DNA of 64,000 nt, taken from NCBI RefSeq assembly GCF_000429445.1, contig NZ_AUBW01000014.1, forward strand, positions 1 to 64,000, written 5' to 3'. The notes under the pieces were generated by a model. That model did no database searches, had not been told where the DNA came from, and saw only the letters and a list, made by a program, of their open reading frames with translations. A program made the translations under genes and the position numbers. Below, piece after piece: positions 19,270 through 27,134 of this stretch; within the stretch, counting starts at the first letter, position 1; each line of letters starts with the position of its first letter. This stretch comes from Algoriphagus terrigena DSM 22685 (GTDB taxonomy: Bacteria > Bacteroidota > Bacteroidia > Cytophagales > Cyclobacteriaceae).

Positions 19270-19609
19270 CGGTTTTACGGCCTACAGTCCGATTTCTGAG
19301 ATCTCATGATGATACAGCTTGATTTAAAGCAGAGAGCACTGCGTACCGGGTTTAGCCAATGGGGTGAAATCACCACTGATGGAGGGATTTCCACCACCTG
19401 AAAAAAGGAAGTTTATGTGATTTTGGCAGACTGAATGCGGTAGAGACACTGAACCTGTATGATATGGTGATCGGAAGGCTATCGGAGTATGAGCTGCTTG
19501 AAAAGAGATCCGGTTGGCAAATAAATTGTTTTAACACTGGCCGGGACACTGGCTATCTGTCCGTTGTCGTGCCCCCGGATCCTTGTTGTTGCATTAAACC
19601 GGAATTCTC
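19270..19609. other. Intergenic region, no supported gene
   Basis: No gene, hairpin or repeat that I could support. Confidence 0.35.
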
Positions 19610-19696
19610 ATGGGAATCGAACTCGTCATATTATTCTTACTGGGAGCACTTATTGTCGCGGTCCTGATCGGGTATTTTGCAAGAAAGAAGTCCTGA
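19610..19696 (+). CDS. Possible 28-residue single-pass membrane protein
   Basis: ATG at 19610 to TGA at 19694-19696. The product MGIELVILFLLGALIVAVLI ends GYFARKKS: one clean transmembrane helix with a positive tail, the make-up of many real bacterial micro-proteins. No homologue can be named from memory, and no promoter is visible. Confidence 0.35.
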   Translation: MGIELVILFLLGALIVAVLIGYFARKKS

Positions 19697-19805
19697 TCTC
19701 GGTTGCAGGATCAAGTTTCCTTGCCATCCGACATGGCTCTACCACGCGTCATCGGTTCATCGTGCAGGTAGATGTCTACCCAAAAACGGAGTAAGAATGG
19801 TCCCC

Positions 19806-20672
19806 TCAGGAGAGCGCTATCAATGCCAGCCCGATGGATATGATGGCAATGGCCAAAAGTCGTGTCTTGAAATTTTTCTTTTCATGGAGAAAGAAGATGG
19901 CGTAGAGGATAATCAGGAGCGCGCTGGATCTTTTGATGGAGATCACATAAGCAACCAGGATGAACTGGATCGCAAACATCTGTGTGAGCACGCTGGTAGT
20001 CCGGAAGACTCCTATGCCCAAGAGCTGAAGCCATCGGCTTTTAAGTTGCGCTAGAGGTGCTTTTGATTTTAGATAGACTATAGGAATAAGGTATAAGAGA
20101 ATCAGAAGATCCTTGGAAAATGCCCAAAATATCGGGGATGTCTCTTCAACGCCAACCTTGTCAATATTGGCAGTGATGCTCCATAGGAAGGCCACAATCA
20201 GCATATACCGGGAGCTCTGGCTGTAGACCAAGTTCTTGAAAGGAGCAAAAAAGCCCGCTCGGTTCCCTTCCATATTCAGCAGGTAGGTGCCCGCTACTAT
20301 AAACAAAATCCCCCCTATTCCGCTCAGGTTTGGAAACTGCCCGATCAGGATCGGAGAGCTCAGCAGCATAAAGAGTGGCGTCAGGGTGACCAAAGGCACG
20401 GTCACGGAAAGCTCCGCCCGCTTGATGGCTTTCATGTAGAGTAAGATGACCGCAAGCTGTATAAAGCTCGAGGAAAATAAGGCGAGCAGAAAGCGGCCTG
20501 ACACCTCTTCGACACCCATCACTACTACGACGGGAGCAAGCAAAAGAGATATTACCAGATGCATGGAAAAGGCGACGGTGTATTCGTCCACGTACCGCAG
20601 ATTTTCCTTGCTGAAGATATCTTTTAAAGCTTCTGAGATAGCCGTTCCGAAAGCCAGTATCAATCCCAGCAT
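19806..20672 (-). CDS. EamA/DMT-family membrane transporter
   Basis: A 288-residue inner-membrane protein with about ten transmembrane helices arranged as two EamA halves. The family signs are the start LILAFGTAISEALKDIFSKE and a second-half region with SALLIILYAIFFLHEKK near the end, which corresponds to the conserved end of EamA domains. DMT proteins export or import small metabolites such as sugars, amino acids or nucleotides by secondary transport. It lies 15 bases after the ASRT-family gene on the same strand, so the two are probably co-transcribed, along with the lactone oxidase gene further upstream. A sugar-type substrate is a reasonable guess only. Confidence 0.85.
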   Translation of the reverse strand: MLGLILAFGTAISEALKDIFSKENLRYVDEYTVAFSMHLVISLLLAPVVVVMGVEEVSGRFLLALFSSSFIQLAVILLYMKAIKRAELSVTVPLVTLTPLFMLLSSPILIGQFPNLSGIGGILFIVAGTYLLNMEGNRAGFFAPFKNLVYSQSSRYMLIVAFLWSITANIDKVGVEETSPIFWAFSKDLLILLYLIPIVYLKSKAPLAQLKSRWLQLLGIGVFRTTSVLTQMFAIQFILVAYVISIKRSSALLIILYAIFFLHEKKNFKTRLLAIAIISIGLALIALS

Positions 20673-20687
20673 AGTGACGCAGGTCTG

Positions 20688-21071
20688 TTAATCTTCCTCA
20701 ATTGGATAAGCCATCCCTCCCATAAGTCCCAGTTTACCGTCCGCGGTGATCTGCTTACTCCATTGTACTATCACAGGCGCACTGCTTTCCAACACTGCGG
20801 CATACGGCAGTCCAAGCGGAATCGCGTGTGGATCGATCAGGTCGTTTATCCGAAATTGCTTTACGCGTTCCGACTTGACTGTGAGCTGGTATCCTAACAC
20901 GGGGTCACGGTCTGCGTAGTAGATAGTGATCGAAATATCCGCATCCATCTGGGAGGTGTTCAGGATGGAGATTTCATCCTTGCTGAGCATCTCGGGCTCT
21001 TTCCCGGTGCTTTCTGCGGGGATAAAACCTCCCGGAAATCCCCATTTTTTTTTGCCCCAATTCTTTTCCAT
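20688..21071 (-). CDS. ASRT-family protein (sensory rhodopsin transducer fold)
   Basis: A 127-residue soluble protein that matches the Anabaena sensory rhodopsin transducer family (PF07100): KKKWGFPGGFIPAEST at the start, EISILNTSQMDADISITIYYADRDPV in the middle, RVKQFRINDLIDPHAIPLGLPYAAVLESSAPVIVQWSK, and a final GGMAYP. The family also occurs without any rhodopsin, where it is thought to bind small carbohydrates. No rhodopsin gene lies in this window. The upstream gene makes a sugar-lactone oxidase and the downstream one a small-molecule transporter, which fits a role with a sugar-derived ligand. Confidence 0.88.
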   Translation of the reverse strand: MEKNWGKKKWGFPGGFIPAESTGKEPEMLSKDEISILNTSQMDADISITIYYADRDPVLGYQLTVKSERVKQFRINDLIDPHAIPLGLPYAAVLESSAPVIVQWSKQITADGKLGLMGGMAYPIEED

Positions 21072-21161
21072 GTGTTTGTTCTTTTAAAGTCGCAACCTGT
21101 CCAGAATGAGACTGGATAACCAGCTCTCCCGATAAGAATGAATGCGCAGGCAGCGTTGATT

Positions 21162-22376
21162 TTATGTATCCAAGATTTGCTTTAAATAGTCATTGAGAAA
21201 GATCCCATCAGGATCAAACTCTCTCCGCAACTGCATAAAATCATCCCATCGTGGATAGAGGCCCCTTATCTCTTCAGCTGTGAGCGAGTGCTTTTTCCCC
21301 CAATGAGGACGCCCTCCGTGAGCTCTGAAGATCGGTTCTATGTCATCAAAATAGGATTGATATTCAAGATCTACATTTTGCAGGACGGAGATACTCACCG
21401 AATCTCTCGAAAACGAGGGACTTAAATATACCTCATCAGCAGCAATGGTCCGATACAAAATCCTCCAGCCCACGTAGTGCCGGTGTTTTTCTTTAACCCG
21501 CTTCCGGATCTCCTGAAAGCAGGCCGGGCCCGCTTCGAAAGGAAGCAGGTATTCCATCTCCTCAAATTTAAGACTCCGCTCCTGCGGCAGGATCTGATAC
21601 AAAAAGCCTTTCTGGTCTTCCTTTGCGGGAACGGCATAGGCTGGCCGTTCCACCTTATCGTCTATGGGATTGCATATTCTAAGCTTTACCAAGTCGTTTC
21701 GCGGATACCAGTAAAAATCAAACATCCGGTTGCCGGCTATCAGACCATCCAGGCTTTCCATACAAGCATCTACCCGTGCCCAAAACTCCTGCCTGACAAC
21801 CTTCTCCGCTGGCACCGTCTGTAGCGTAAACTGGGTGATGATTCCAAGGGCTCCGAGCGACACCTTTGCCGCATTGAGTTGATGCAGATCAGAACCATCA
21901 ATCTCGTGAATCTCACCCTGTCCGTCTATCAGCCGACATCCTGTGATCATGCCGGAGAGGTTTTGGAGTTTTCTCCCCGAGCCATGAGTGCCTGTGGCAA
22001 AAGCACCGCCGATAAACTGCAGATCCACATCACCGGTATTGTGCATACTCAGATCCTTTTGGATAAGGAGTTCTCCCGCTTCCTTAATGTCTGTGCCCGG
22101 CAGCATAGCTACTTGATTGGTGGCAGGAAAGTGGTTTACGAGGCCTTTAAGCCGCTCCAAGCTCATGACGATGTGGTCAGAGACGACCAGCGGAACCGAA
22201 GAATGGCCTGCGCCTACCACGCGGATTTGCTTGCCTTCTTTTTTTGCCCGGAGGACCACTTGCCTGACTTGCTCCTCATCCCGCGGTTTTTCTATCTCCC
22301 CGGGAGTGAATGCGACACTTCCTGACCAGTTCTGCCATCTTTCTTTTATGCTCATTGGGTACATGGTTAAAAACAC
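21162..22376 (-). CDS. FAD-linked sugar-1,4-lactone oxidase
   Basis: A 404-residue flavoprotein of the D-arabinono-/L-gulono-lactone oxidase type. The N-terminal half binds FAD (PCMH fold): VRQVVLRAKKEGKQIRVVGAGHS near 35-60 and GDVDLQFIGGAFATGTHGSG near 120-140. The C-terminal ALO domain ends with the family pattern HWGKKH, then RREFDPDGIFLNDYL. It should oxidise an aldono-lactone or a sugar alcohol with oxygen. Several ATG codons are possible (22376, 22364, 22355); 22355 (MSIKERW) would also fit. It is first in a row of three minus-strand genes, 91 bases before the ASRT gene. Confidence 0.85.
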   Translation of the reverse strand: MFLTMYPMSIKERWQNWSGSVAFTPGEIEKPRDEEQVRQVVLRAKKEGKQIRVVGAGHSSVPLVVSDHIVMSLERLKGLVNHFPATNQVAMLPGTDIKEAGELLIQKDLSMHNTGDVDLQFIGGAFATGTHGSGRKLQNLSGMITGCRLIDGQGEIHEIDGSDLHQLNAAKVSLGALGIITQFTLQTVPAEKVVRQEFWARVDACMESLDGLIAGNRMFDFYWYPRNDLVKLRICNPIDDKVERPAYAVPAKEDQKGFLYQILPQERSLKFEEMEYLLPFEAGPACFQEIRKRVKEKHRHYVGWRILYRTIAADEVYLSPSFSRDSVSISVLQNVDLEYQSYFDDIEPIFRAHGGRPHWGKKHSLTAEEIRGLYPRWDDFMQLRREFDPDGIFLNDYLKQILDT

Positions 22377-22868
22377 CGGCCTGGGCGCGCCAGTTTCGTT
22401 CAGTTCTATATGGACTAAAATCTGTGCTAGGAAATATGGTCGAGTTGGGAGGAGTTAGAGATTTCGGTTCAGTGCTCGAAAGAGTCGCCACCAGCCTTTT
22501 ACTCTTCCTATCGGAGGCTTGGCCTGGCCTGTTTTTGTTTTTTAACTCCTCCTCAAGCTTGGGGAAAAAAGGAAACGTTTTGCCTATCTTTTGGTACGAC
22601 GCTAGGCATACGAAGCCGGTTCTTTAGGTTGCGCTCACCCAGCGAACGCATCACTTTTTCGTCTTTCCCAGCTCCGTTTTCGGCAATGGCGAATCGCTGT
22701 GAAAGCTTTGTTTCTCCCTGCTAAGAGGCACAGGCCAGAGGCTGTTTCATCTTCACGCTCTTGCATGGTTTTGGTTAAAATTCATCATGAAATTGACCAC
22801 ACCGGACGCAACACTTGGAAGAGGATCATAAATTCTGAACAAGCTACGTGATCCCTAAACACAAACAC
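22377..22868. other. Divergent intergenic region
   Basis: About 490 bases between the lactone oxidase and the LLM oxidoreductase. It must hold promoters in both directions. No repeat, RNA or small gene could be supported. Confidence 0.4.
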
Positions 22869-23825
22869 ATGAAGATAGGATACCACGCCTCCCACGAACA
22901 GTTTTCCCCCTCGCATTTATTAAAGCTGGTGGGAATGGCGGAGGACGCTGGATTTAAGATGGTATTGTCCTCAGACCATTTCCACCCCTGGAGCGAGAGG
23001 CAGGGAGAGAGTGGATTTGCCTGGAGTTGGTTGGGGGCGGCTATGCAGGCAACTTCACTGGAATATGGTATCGTAAACGCGCCCGGGCAGCGGTACCATC
23101 CGGCGATCATCGCCCAGGCGGTGGCAACGCTGCTAGAGATGTTTCCGGGAAGATTTTGGATGGCTGCGGGGAGTGGGCAAGCGCTCAATGAACACATAAC
23201 GGGTGAACGCTGGCCTTCCAAGGCTGAACGAAATCAGCGCCTGCAGGAATCGGTGGAGATGATGCGAGAACTGTGGAAGGGGGATTATGTGAGCTTTAAA
23301 GGCAGTGTTCAAGTAGAAAATGCCAAGCTTTTCACCCCATCGAACGAAACTCCGCTGGTCTATGGAGCTGCACTGACTGAGGTTACTTCGGCATGGCTGG
23401 GGGAATGGGCCGATGGACTGATTACTGTCTCACGGCCTTTGGATGAGTTGGAAAAGATAGCCAACGCCTTCTCAGAAAACGGTGGCCAAGGAAAGCCGCT
23501 GGCTCTGAAGGTGCAGGTGTCCTATGCTGAAAACAGGGAAAAAGCACTGGAAGGTGCCTGGGACCAATGGAGGAACAACATCTTCCCGAGCAGCGTGCTC
23601 TCGGATCTAGGCACGCCGGCTCAGTTTGACGAACTCGGACAGGACGTTCACAAGAAAGATGTGGCCCAACACGTCCTTATAGGGAATGATGCGGGCACAT
23701 TTATCAATGCAATCAGAGAGTATGCTACCCTGGGCTTTAGTAAGATCATTATCCACAATGTTAACGATTGGCAGGAAGATTTTATATCCTTTTTTGGGAA
23801 AGAGGTCCTTCCTAATCTGAAGTAG
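22869..23825 (+). CDS. LLM-class FMN-dependent oxidoreductase (TIGR03885 type)
   Basis: A 318-residue luciferase-like flavin enzyme, start ATG at 22869 (MKIGYHASHEQF). The TIM-barrel family signs are AEDAGFKMVLSSDHFHPW near 30, the FPGRFWMAAGSGQALNEHITG segment near 95-115 and LQESVEMMRELWKG near 135. The SDHFHPW pattern and length fit the TIGR03885 group of probable non-F420 members, which I recall as often sitting next to a GH13 trehalose-synthase-like gene. That is the case here: the next gene starts one base after this stop. The substrate is unknown; a tie to trehalose or another compatible solute is inference. Confidence 0.85.
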   Translation: MKIGYHASHEQFSPSHLLKLVGMAEDAGFKMVLSSDHFHPWSERQGESGFAWSWLGAAMQATSLEYGIVNAPGQRYHPAIIAQAVATLLEMFPGRFWMAAGSGQALNEHITGERWPSKAERNQRLQESVEMMRELWKGDYVSFKGSVQVENAKLFTPSNETPLVYGAALTEVTSAWLGEWADGLITVSRPLDELEKIANAFSENGGQGKPLALKVQVSYAENREKALEGAWDQWRNNIFPSSVLSDLGTPAQFDELGQDVHKKDVAQHVLIGNDAGTFINAIREYATLGFSKIIIHNVNDWQEDFISFFGKEVLPNLK

Positions 23826-23826
23826 A

Positions 23827-25455
23827 ATGAATAAACTCTGGTATAAGAATGCGGTGATCTACTCGCTGGATGTGGAGGTTTTTAGGGATTCCAACGGGAA
23901 CGGTGTGGGAGATTTCACCGGGCTGATCCAATGCATCCCTTATCTGGCCGGGATGGGTGTAGACGCCGTATGGCTTCAGCCATTTTATGATTCGCCCAAC
24001 AGGGATGACGGGTACGATGTACGGGACTATTTCAAAGTGGACAGCAGGCTTGGAGATCTCGGGCATTTTGCCGAACTGGTGGATGCCGCCGATGAAGCCG
24101 GCATACGAATTTTGATCGATCTGGTGGTAAACCATACCTCAACGGCCCATCCTTGGTTTGAGAAAGCCCGGGAGGACAGCGACTCGAAATACAGGGATTT
24201 CTATATCTGGTCGGATCACAAGCCGGAGGATGACGGAAAGCATGCCGTATTGGAGGAGCTTCAGGGGCATACTAATTGGACATACGACCGATCCGCCAAG
24301 AAGTGGTATTACCACACTTTTTTACCCAACCAGCCAGACCTCAATATCTCGAATCCTGAGGTACGGGCCGAGATCATCCGGGTGATTCATTTTTGGCTCA
24401 AGCTCGGGATATCCGGGTTTCGGATAGACGCCACTCCCCACATGTTCAGAGAGAAAGGCAGCGAAAAGTTTGATGGAGATCCTTTGCAGATTTTACGGGA
24501 TTTCAGAGAGTTTACCGAGGTCCACAACCGTGACGCAATTTTGTTGGCAGAAGTGGATGTGGATCCCAAGAGATATCGGGACTTCTTTGGCGATCAGGAC
24601 AAAGTCCACATGCTCTTTGATTTTCACCTGAACAATTCGATTTTTTTGGCTTTGGTCACCGGAAAAGCAATTCCTGTAAGGAAGGCACTGCGGAAACTCC
24701 CCCGGCTTGGGGCGAGGGAGCAGATGGCCAATTTCCTGCGCAACCACGACGAATTGAGCCTAGCCCAACTTAGCAAAAAGGAACAGCAGACGGTCTTCAG
24801 CGCATTTGCGCCGGAGGAAGGAATGAGGATCTTTGATCACGGCATCCGAAGGAGGCTGGCTCCTATGCTCAAGAACGACAGGAAAAGGCTGGAGATGGCG
24901 TATAGCTTACTTTTTTCTCTACCGGGCACCCCCGTGATTCGCTACGGACAGGAGCTGGGAATGGGAGAAAATCTGGAGTTGAAAGAAAGGGATAGCGTAC
25001 GGACGCCCATGCAGTGGGACAGCGGGAAAAACGGCGGGTTTTCTGAAGCTCCTGAAGATCAACTGATAAAGCCGGTTTTGTCTGAAGGAGAGTTTGGATA
25101 CCAAAAGCTAAACGTAACAGATCAGCACCGCGATCCGGAATCCTTCCTGAACTGGATGACACGATGCATCCGTTTTAGGAAGGAAGTGATCGAGATAGGT
25201 CACGGAAAGTGGGATCTAATCAAAGTGAGCCATCCCGCGGTATTGGCTTTAAGCTTTCACTATGAAAACCGGACATCGTTGATCTTTCACAATTTTTCCG
25301 AGAAAGAAGTCATCGTTTCTTTCGAGTTCAAATCTCAGGATGAGATGCTGGATGTATTTGGGGATGTAAGATATGGGCAGTTCGATGCTCGGTCGGGTAA
25401 CATCAAACTATCCGCTTTTGGGTATCGGTGGATTCGCAAGCGGAACATATTCTAA
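23827..25455 (+). CDS. GH13 enzyme, trehalose-synthase-like
   Basis: A 542-residue cytoplasmic alpha-amylase-family enzyme. The barrel starts YKNAVIYSLDVEVFRDSNGNGVGDF, as in trehalose synthase and related enzymes. Catalytic residues are in place: nucleophile Asp201 (GFRIDA), acid/base Glu242 (LLAEVD) and transition-state Asp308 (FLRNHDE); the DLVVNHTS motif is at 98-105. A small C-terminal beta domain follows. Length matches the hydrolase/mutase part of TreS without the maltokinase fusion. Likely action is on maltose/trehalose or a related alpha-glucoside. It forms a two-gene unit with the LLM enzyme before it. Confidence 0.88.
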   Translation: MNKLWYKNAVIYSLDVEVFRDSNGNGVGDFTGLIQCIPYLAGMGVDAVWLQPFYDSPNRDDGYDVRDYFKVDSRLGDLGHFAELVDAADEAGIRILIDLVVNHTSTAHPWFEKAREDSDSKYRDFYIWSDHKPEDDGKHAVLEELQGHTNWTYDRSAKKWYYHTFLPNQPDLNISNPEVRAEIIRVIHFWLKLGISGFRIDATPHMFREKGSEKFDGDPLQILRDFREFTEVHNRDAILLAEVDVDPKRYRDFFGDQDKVHMLFDFHLNNSIFLALVTGKAIPVRKALRKLPRLGAREQMANFLRNHDELSLAQLSKKEQQTVFSAFAPEEGMRIFDHGIRRRLAPMLKNDRKRLEMAYSLLFSLPGTPVIRYGQELGMGENLELKERDSVRTPMQWDSGKNGGFSEAPEDQLIKPVLSEGEFGYQKLNVTDQHRDPESFLNWMTRCIRFRKEVIEIGHGKWDLIKVSHPAVLALSFHYENRTSLIFHNFSEKEVIVSFEFKSQDEMLDVFGDVRYGQFDARSGNIKLSAFGYRWIRKRNIF

Positions 25456-25458
25456 AGC

Positions 25459-25848
25459 CTATTGAGGAATTTGCTCCACCAGAATTTCGTTGCCTGCCAG
25501 GTCATAATAGGTACAGGTCATCTTCTCCATGCAAACGGCCCACTTTTCGATACCAAATTTTGCACTCATCCCGATGAAAGTCGGATAATCTGTCTTGCCC
25601 TGTTGATGCTCCTTTAGGCCCACTTTGAATTGCGCTCTGTCACATTCCGGAGCAATAGTCAGAGGTTCGTACCTTCCGGGTGCGGTGGTTTTGTAGTCCC
25701 TAGCTCCGGAGTAATTGGTGTGCCCATCCGTCACGAAGGTTTCGTAATAGGTCACCCCTAACTGTTTGATTTCTTGGATGTATGCAGGAAAGTCTGCACC
25801 TGATTTGACCTTGCTGTGAGCAGCTTTGATCTGTTCTACTGTAAACAT
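25459..25848 (-). CDS. DUF1398 family protein
   Basis: A 129-residue soluble protein with the DUF1398 layout: FTVEQIKAAHSKVKSGADFPAYIQEIKQLGVTYYETFVTDGHTNY at the start, then FKVGLKEHQQGKTDYPTFIGMSAKFGIEKWAVCMEKMTCTYYD. ATG at 25848 chosen, since the in-frame residues before it are not family-like. The gene is convergent with the GH13 gene, with only three bases between the two stops, so no separate terminator fits between them. The role of DUF1398 is not known. Confidence 0.85.
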   Translation of the reverse strand: MFTVEQIKAAHSKVKSGADFPAYIQEIKQLGVTYYETFVTDGHTNYSGARDYKTTAPGRYEPLTIAPECDRAQFKVGLKEHQQGKTDYPTFIGMSAKFGIEKWAVCMEKMTCTYYDLAGNEILVEQIPQ

Positions 25849-26019
25849 GTTCTTGTTTTTTAATTGTGAAAAGGAGTTTCTGAAAAACACGCAACGTCCT
25901 ACTGTCGAAAAGCAAAATACCGATTGATTTTAACCCTGGTTTTTTGATTATCTCAGTGCTGCGATTACCCTACAAAGGTGCCTTGGTCAATATGCAGGTG
26001 ATTGTAAAAAATCGTTTTT

Positions 26020-26784
26020 CTACAGGAAGCGCTTAAAGTTTTCCGGTGTGTCGCCTGTAAACTGTTTGAAGTCTTTGATGAAATGGGCTTGATCGAAAAA
26101 CTTGTTTTCGTAGCAGATTTCCGTCAGGGATTTAGAATGGTCCAAGCTCCCCAACACGGTGTTAAACCTGACGATGGACGCAAATTTCTTGGGGGTAGTT
26201 CCTACAATTTTCCGAAAACGTTTTTCAAAGGGGCTTTGGCTGATGAAAAGTTTGCCGATCAGCTCCTGGATGCGAATGGTTCCCTTGCTTTGGTAGATGA
26301 GGCGGACAGCCTCCACGACCAGTTTGTCGGCTTGGATTTCCTTGAGCTGTGAGAGTAAAAAATGCTCTACAGTCTTCACCCGCTGCGTGTCTGTGGTGGC
26401 TGTTGCCAATTTTTCCTCCACTTCCGCTACCCTGCTCTTTTCAAAGATATCCTCAAGGGAAAGGCTAAGATTAAACAGCTCATTGGCTGGATGCGACGCA
26501 AAGTGTGTAAAGCCGACTTCTGTGAAAAACACCAACACCGTTCCGATATTCGCTGAATTTCGGAAGACTTTGTACCCGTCGGAAATGCCCGTAATCCCGG
26601 CTGATGTCAGCTTGCTTTCCGCATTGTTTCTGATCGTGGCGAGCTGTCCGCGGTATTGAAAGCCGATCACCAATCCCGAAGACGGAAAAACGCGGTATTC
26701 GCTTTCCAATTCATTCTCCGACACCACCAGATATTTGATATAGGGTTTTAGTTGCTCTTGCGGAAAGTGTTTTTCGAATTTCAT
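26020..26784 (-). CDS. AraC-family transcription regulator
   Basis: A 254-residue regulator. The C-terminal 90 residues form the double helix-turn-helix: IRIQELIGKLFISQSPFEKRFRKIVGTTPKKFASIVRFN, then SLTEICYENKFFDQAHFIKDFKQFTGDTPENF, the standard AraC end. The N-terminal half begins with a LKPYIKYLVVSENE segment like DUF6597, a putative ligand-binding cupin-like part found in many Bacteroidota AraC proteins. The DUF1398 gene follows in the same direction after about 170 bases and may be its target. The region upstream is shared with the divergent gene at 27135. Confidence 0.9.
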   Translation of the reverse strand: MKFEKHFPQEQLKPYIKYLVVSENELESEYRVFPSSGLVIGFQYRGQLATIRNNAESKLTSAGITGISDGYKVFRNSANIGTVLVFFTEVGFTHFASHPANELFNLSLSLEDIFEKSRVAEVEEKLATATTDTQRVKTVEHFLLSQLKEIQADKLVVEAVRLIYQSKGTIRIQELIGKLFISQSPFEKRFRKIVGTTPKKFASIVRFNTVLGSLDHSKSLTEICYENKFFDQAHFIKDFKQFTGDTPENFKRFL

Positions 26785-27134
26785 GAAGGATGTAATTTAC
26801 TAATACGGTTACCCGTTTTTGTACAGTATTTAAAATTACAAATGAGTCTCGATGAGCTCGACCCGACGCATTGATTTGGGCGGAGTGGAGGATGAAAAGC
26901 TGCGAAAAGGTTAATGCTTCGGTTAAATCGAGGTTAAAATGCCCCAGTATTTTGCTAATCCAGGTACCAGCCCGAAAAAAATATAGTTAATTGAATCATA
27001 GAATTTTGAAGATCCACCTTTCTACTCACCTCATCTAAGGCTGATGAAAACCGAAAAGAACCTCTATCGGAGCGCTTGACCAGCGGGAGCGGAAGTAGAA
27101 TCGTTGTTCCAGATAACCTTTTAAACAACAATTA
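26785..27134. other. Divergent promoter region
   Basis: 350 bases between the AraC gene and the divergent secreted-protein gene. No perfect sigma-type promoter or operator repeat could be picked out by eye. Confidence 0.35.
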
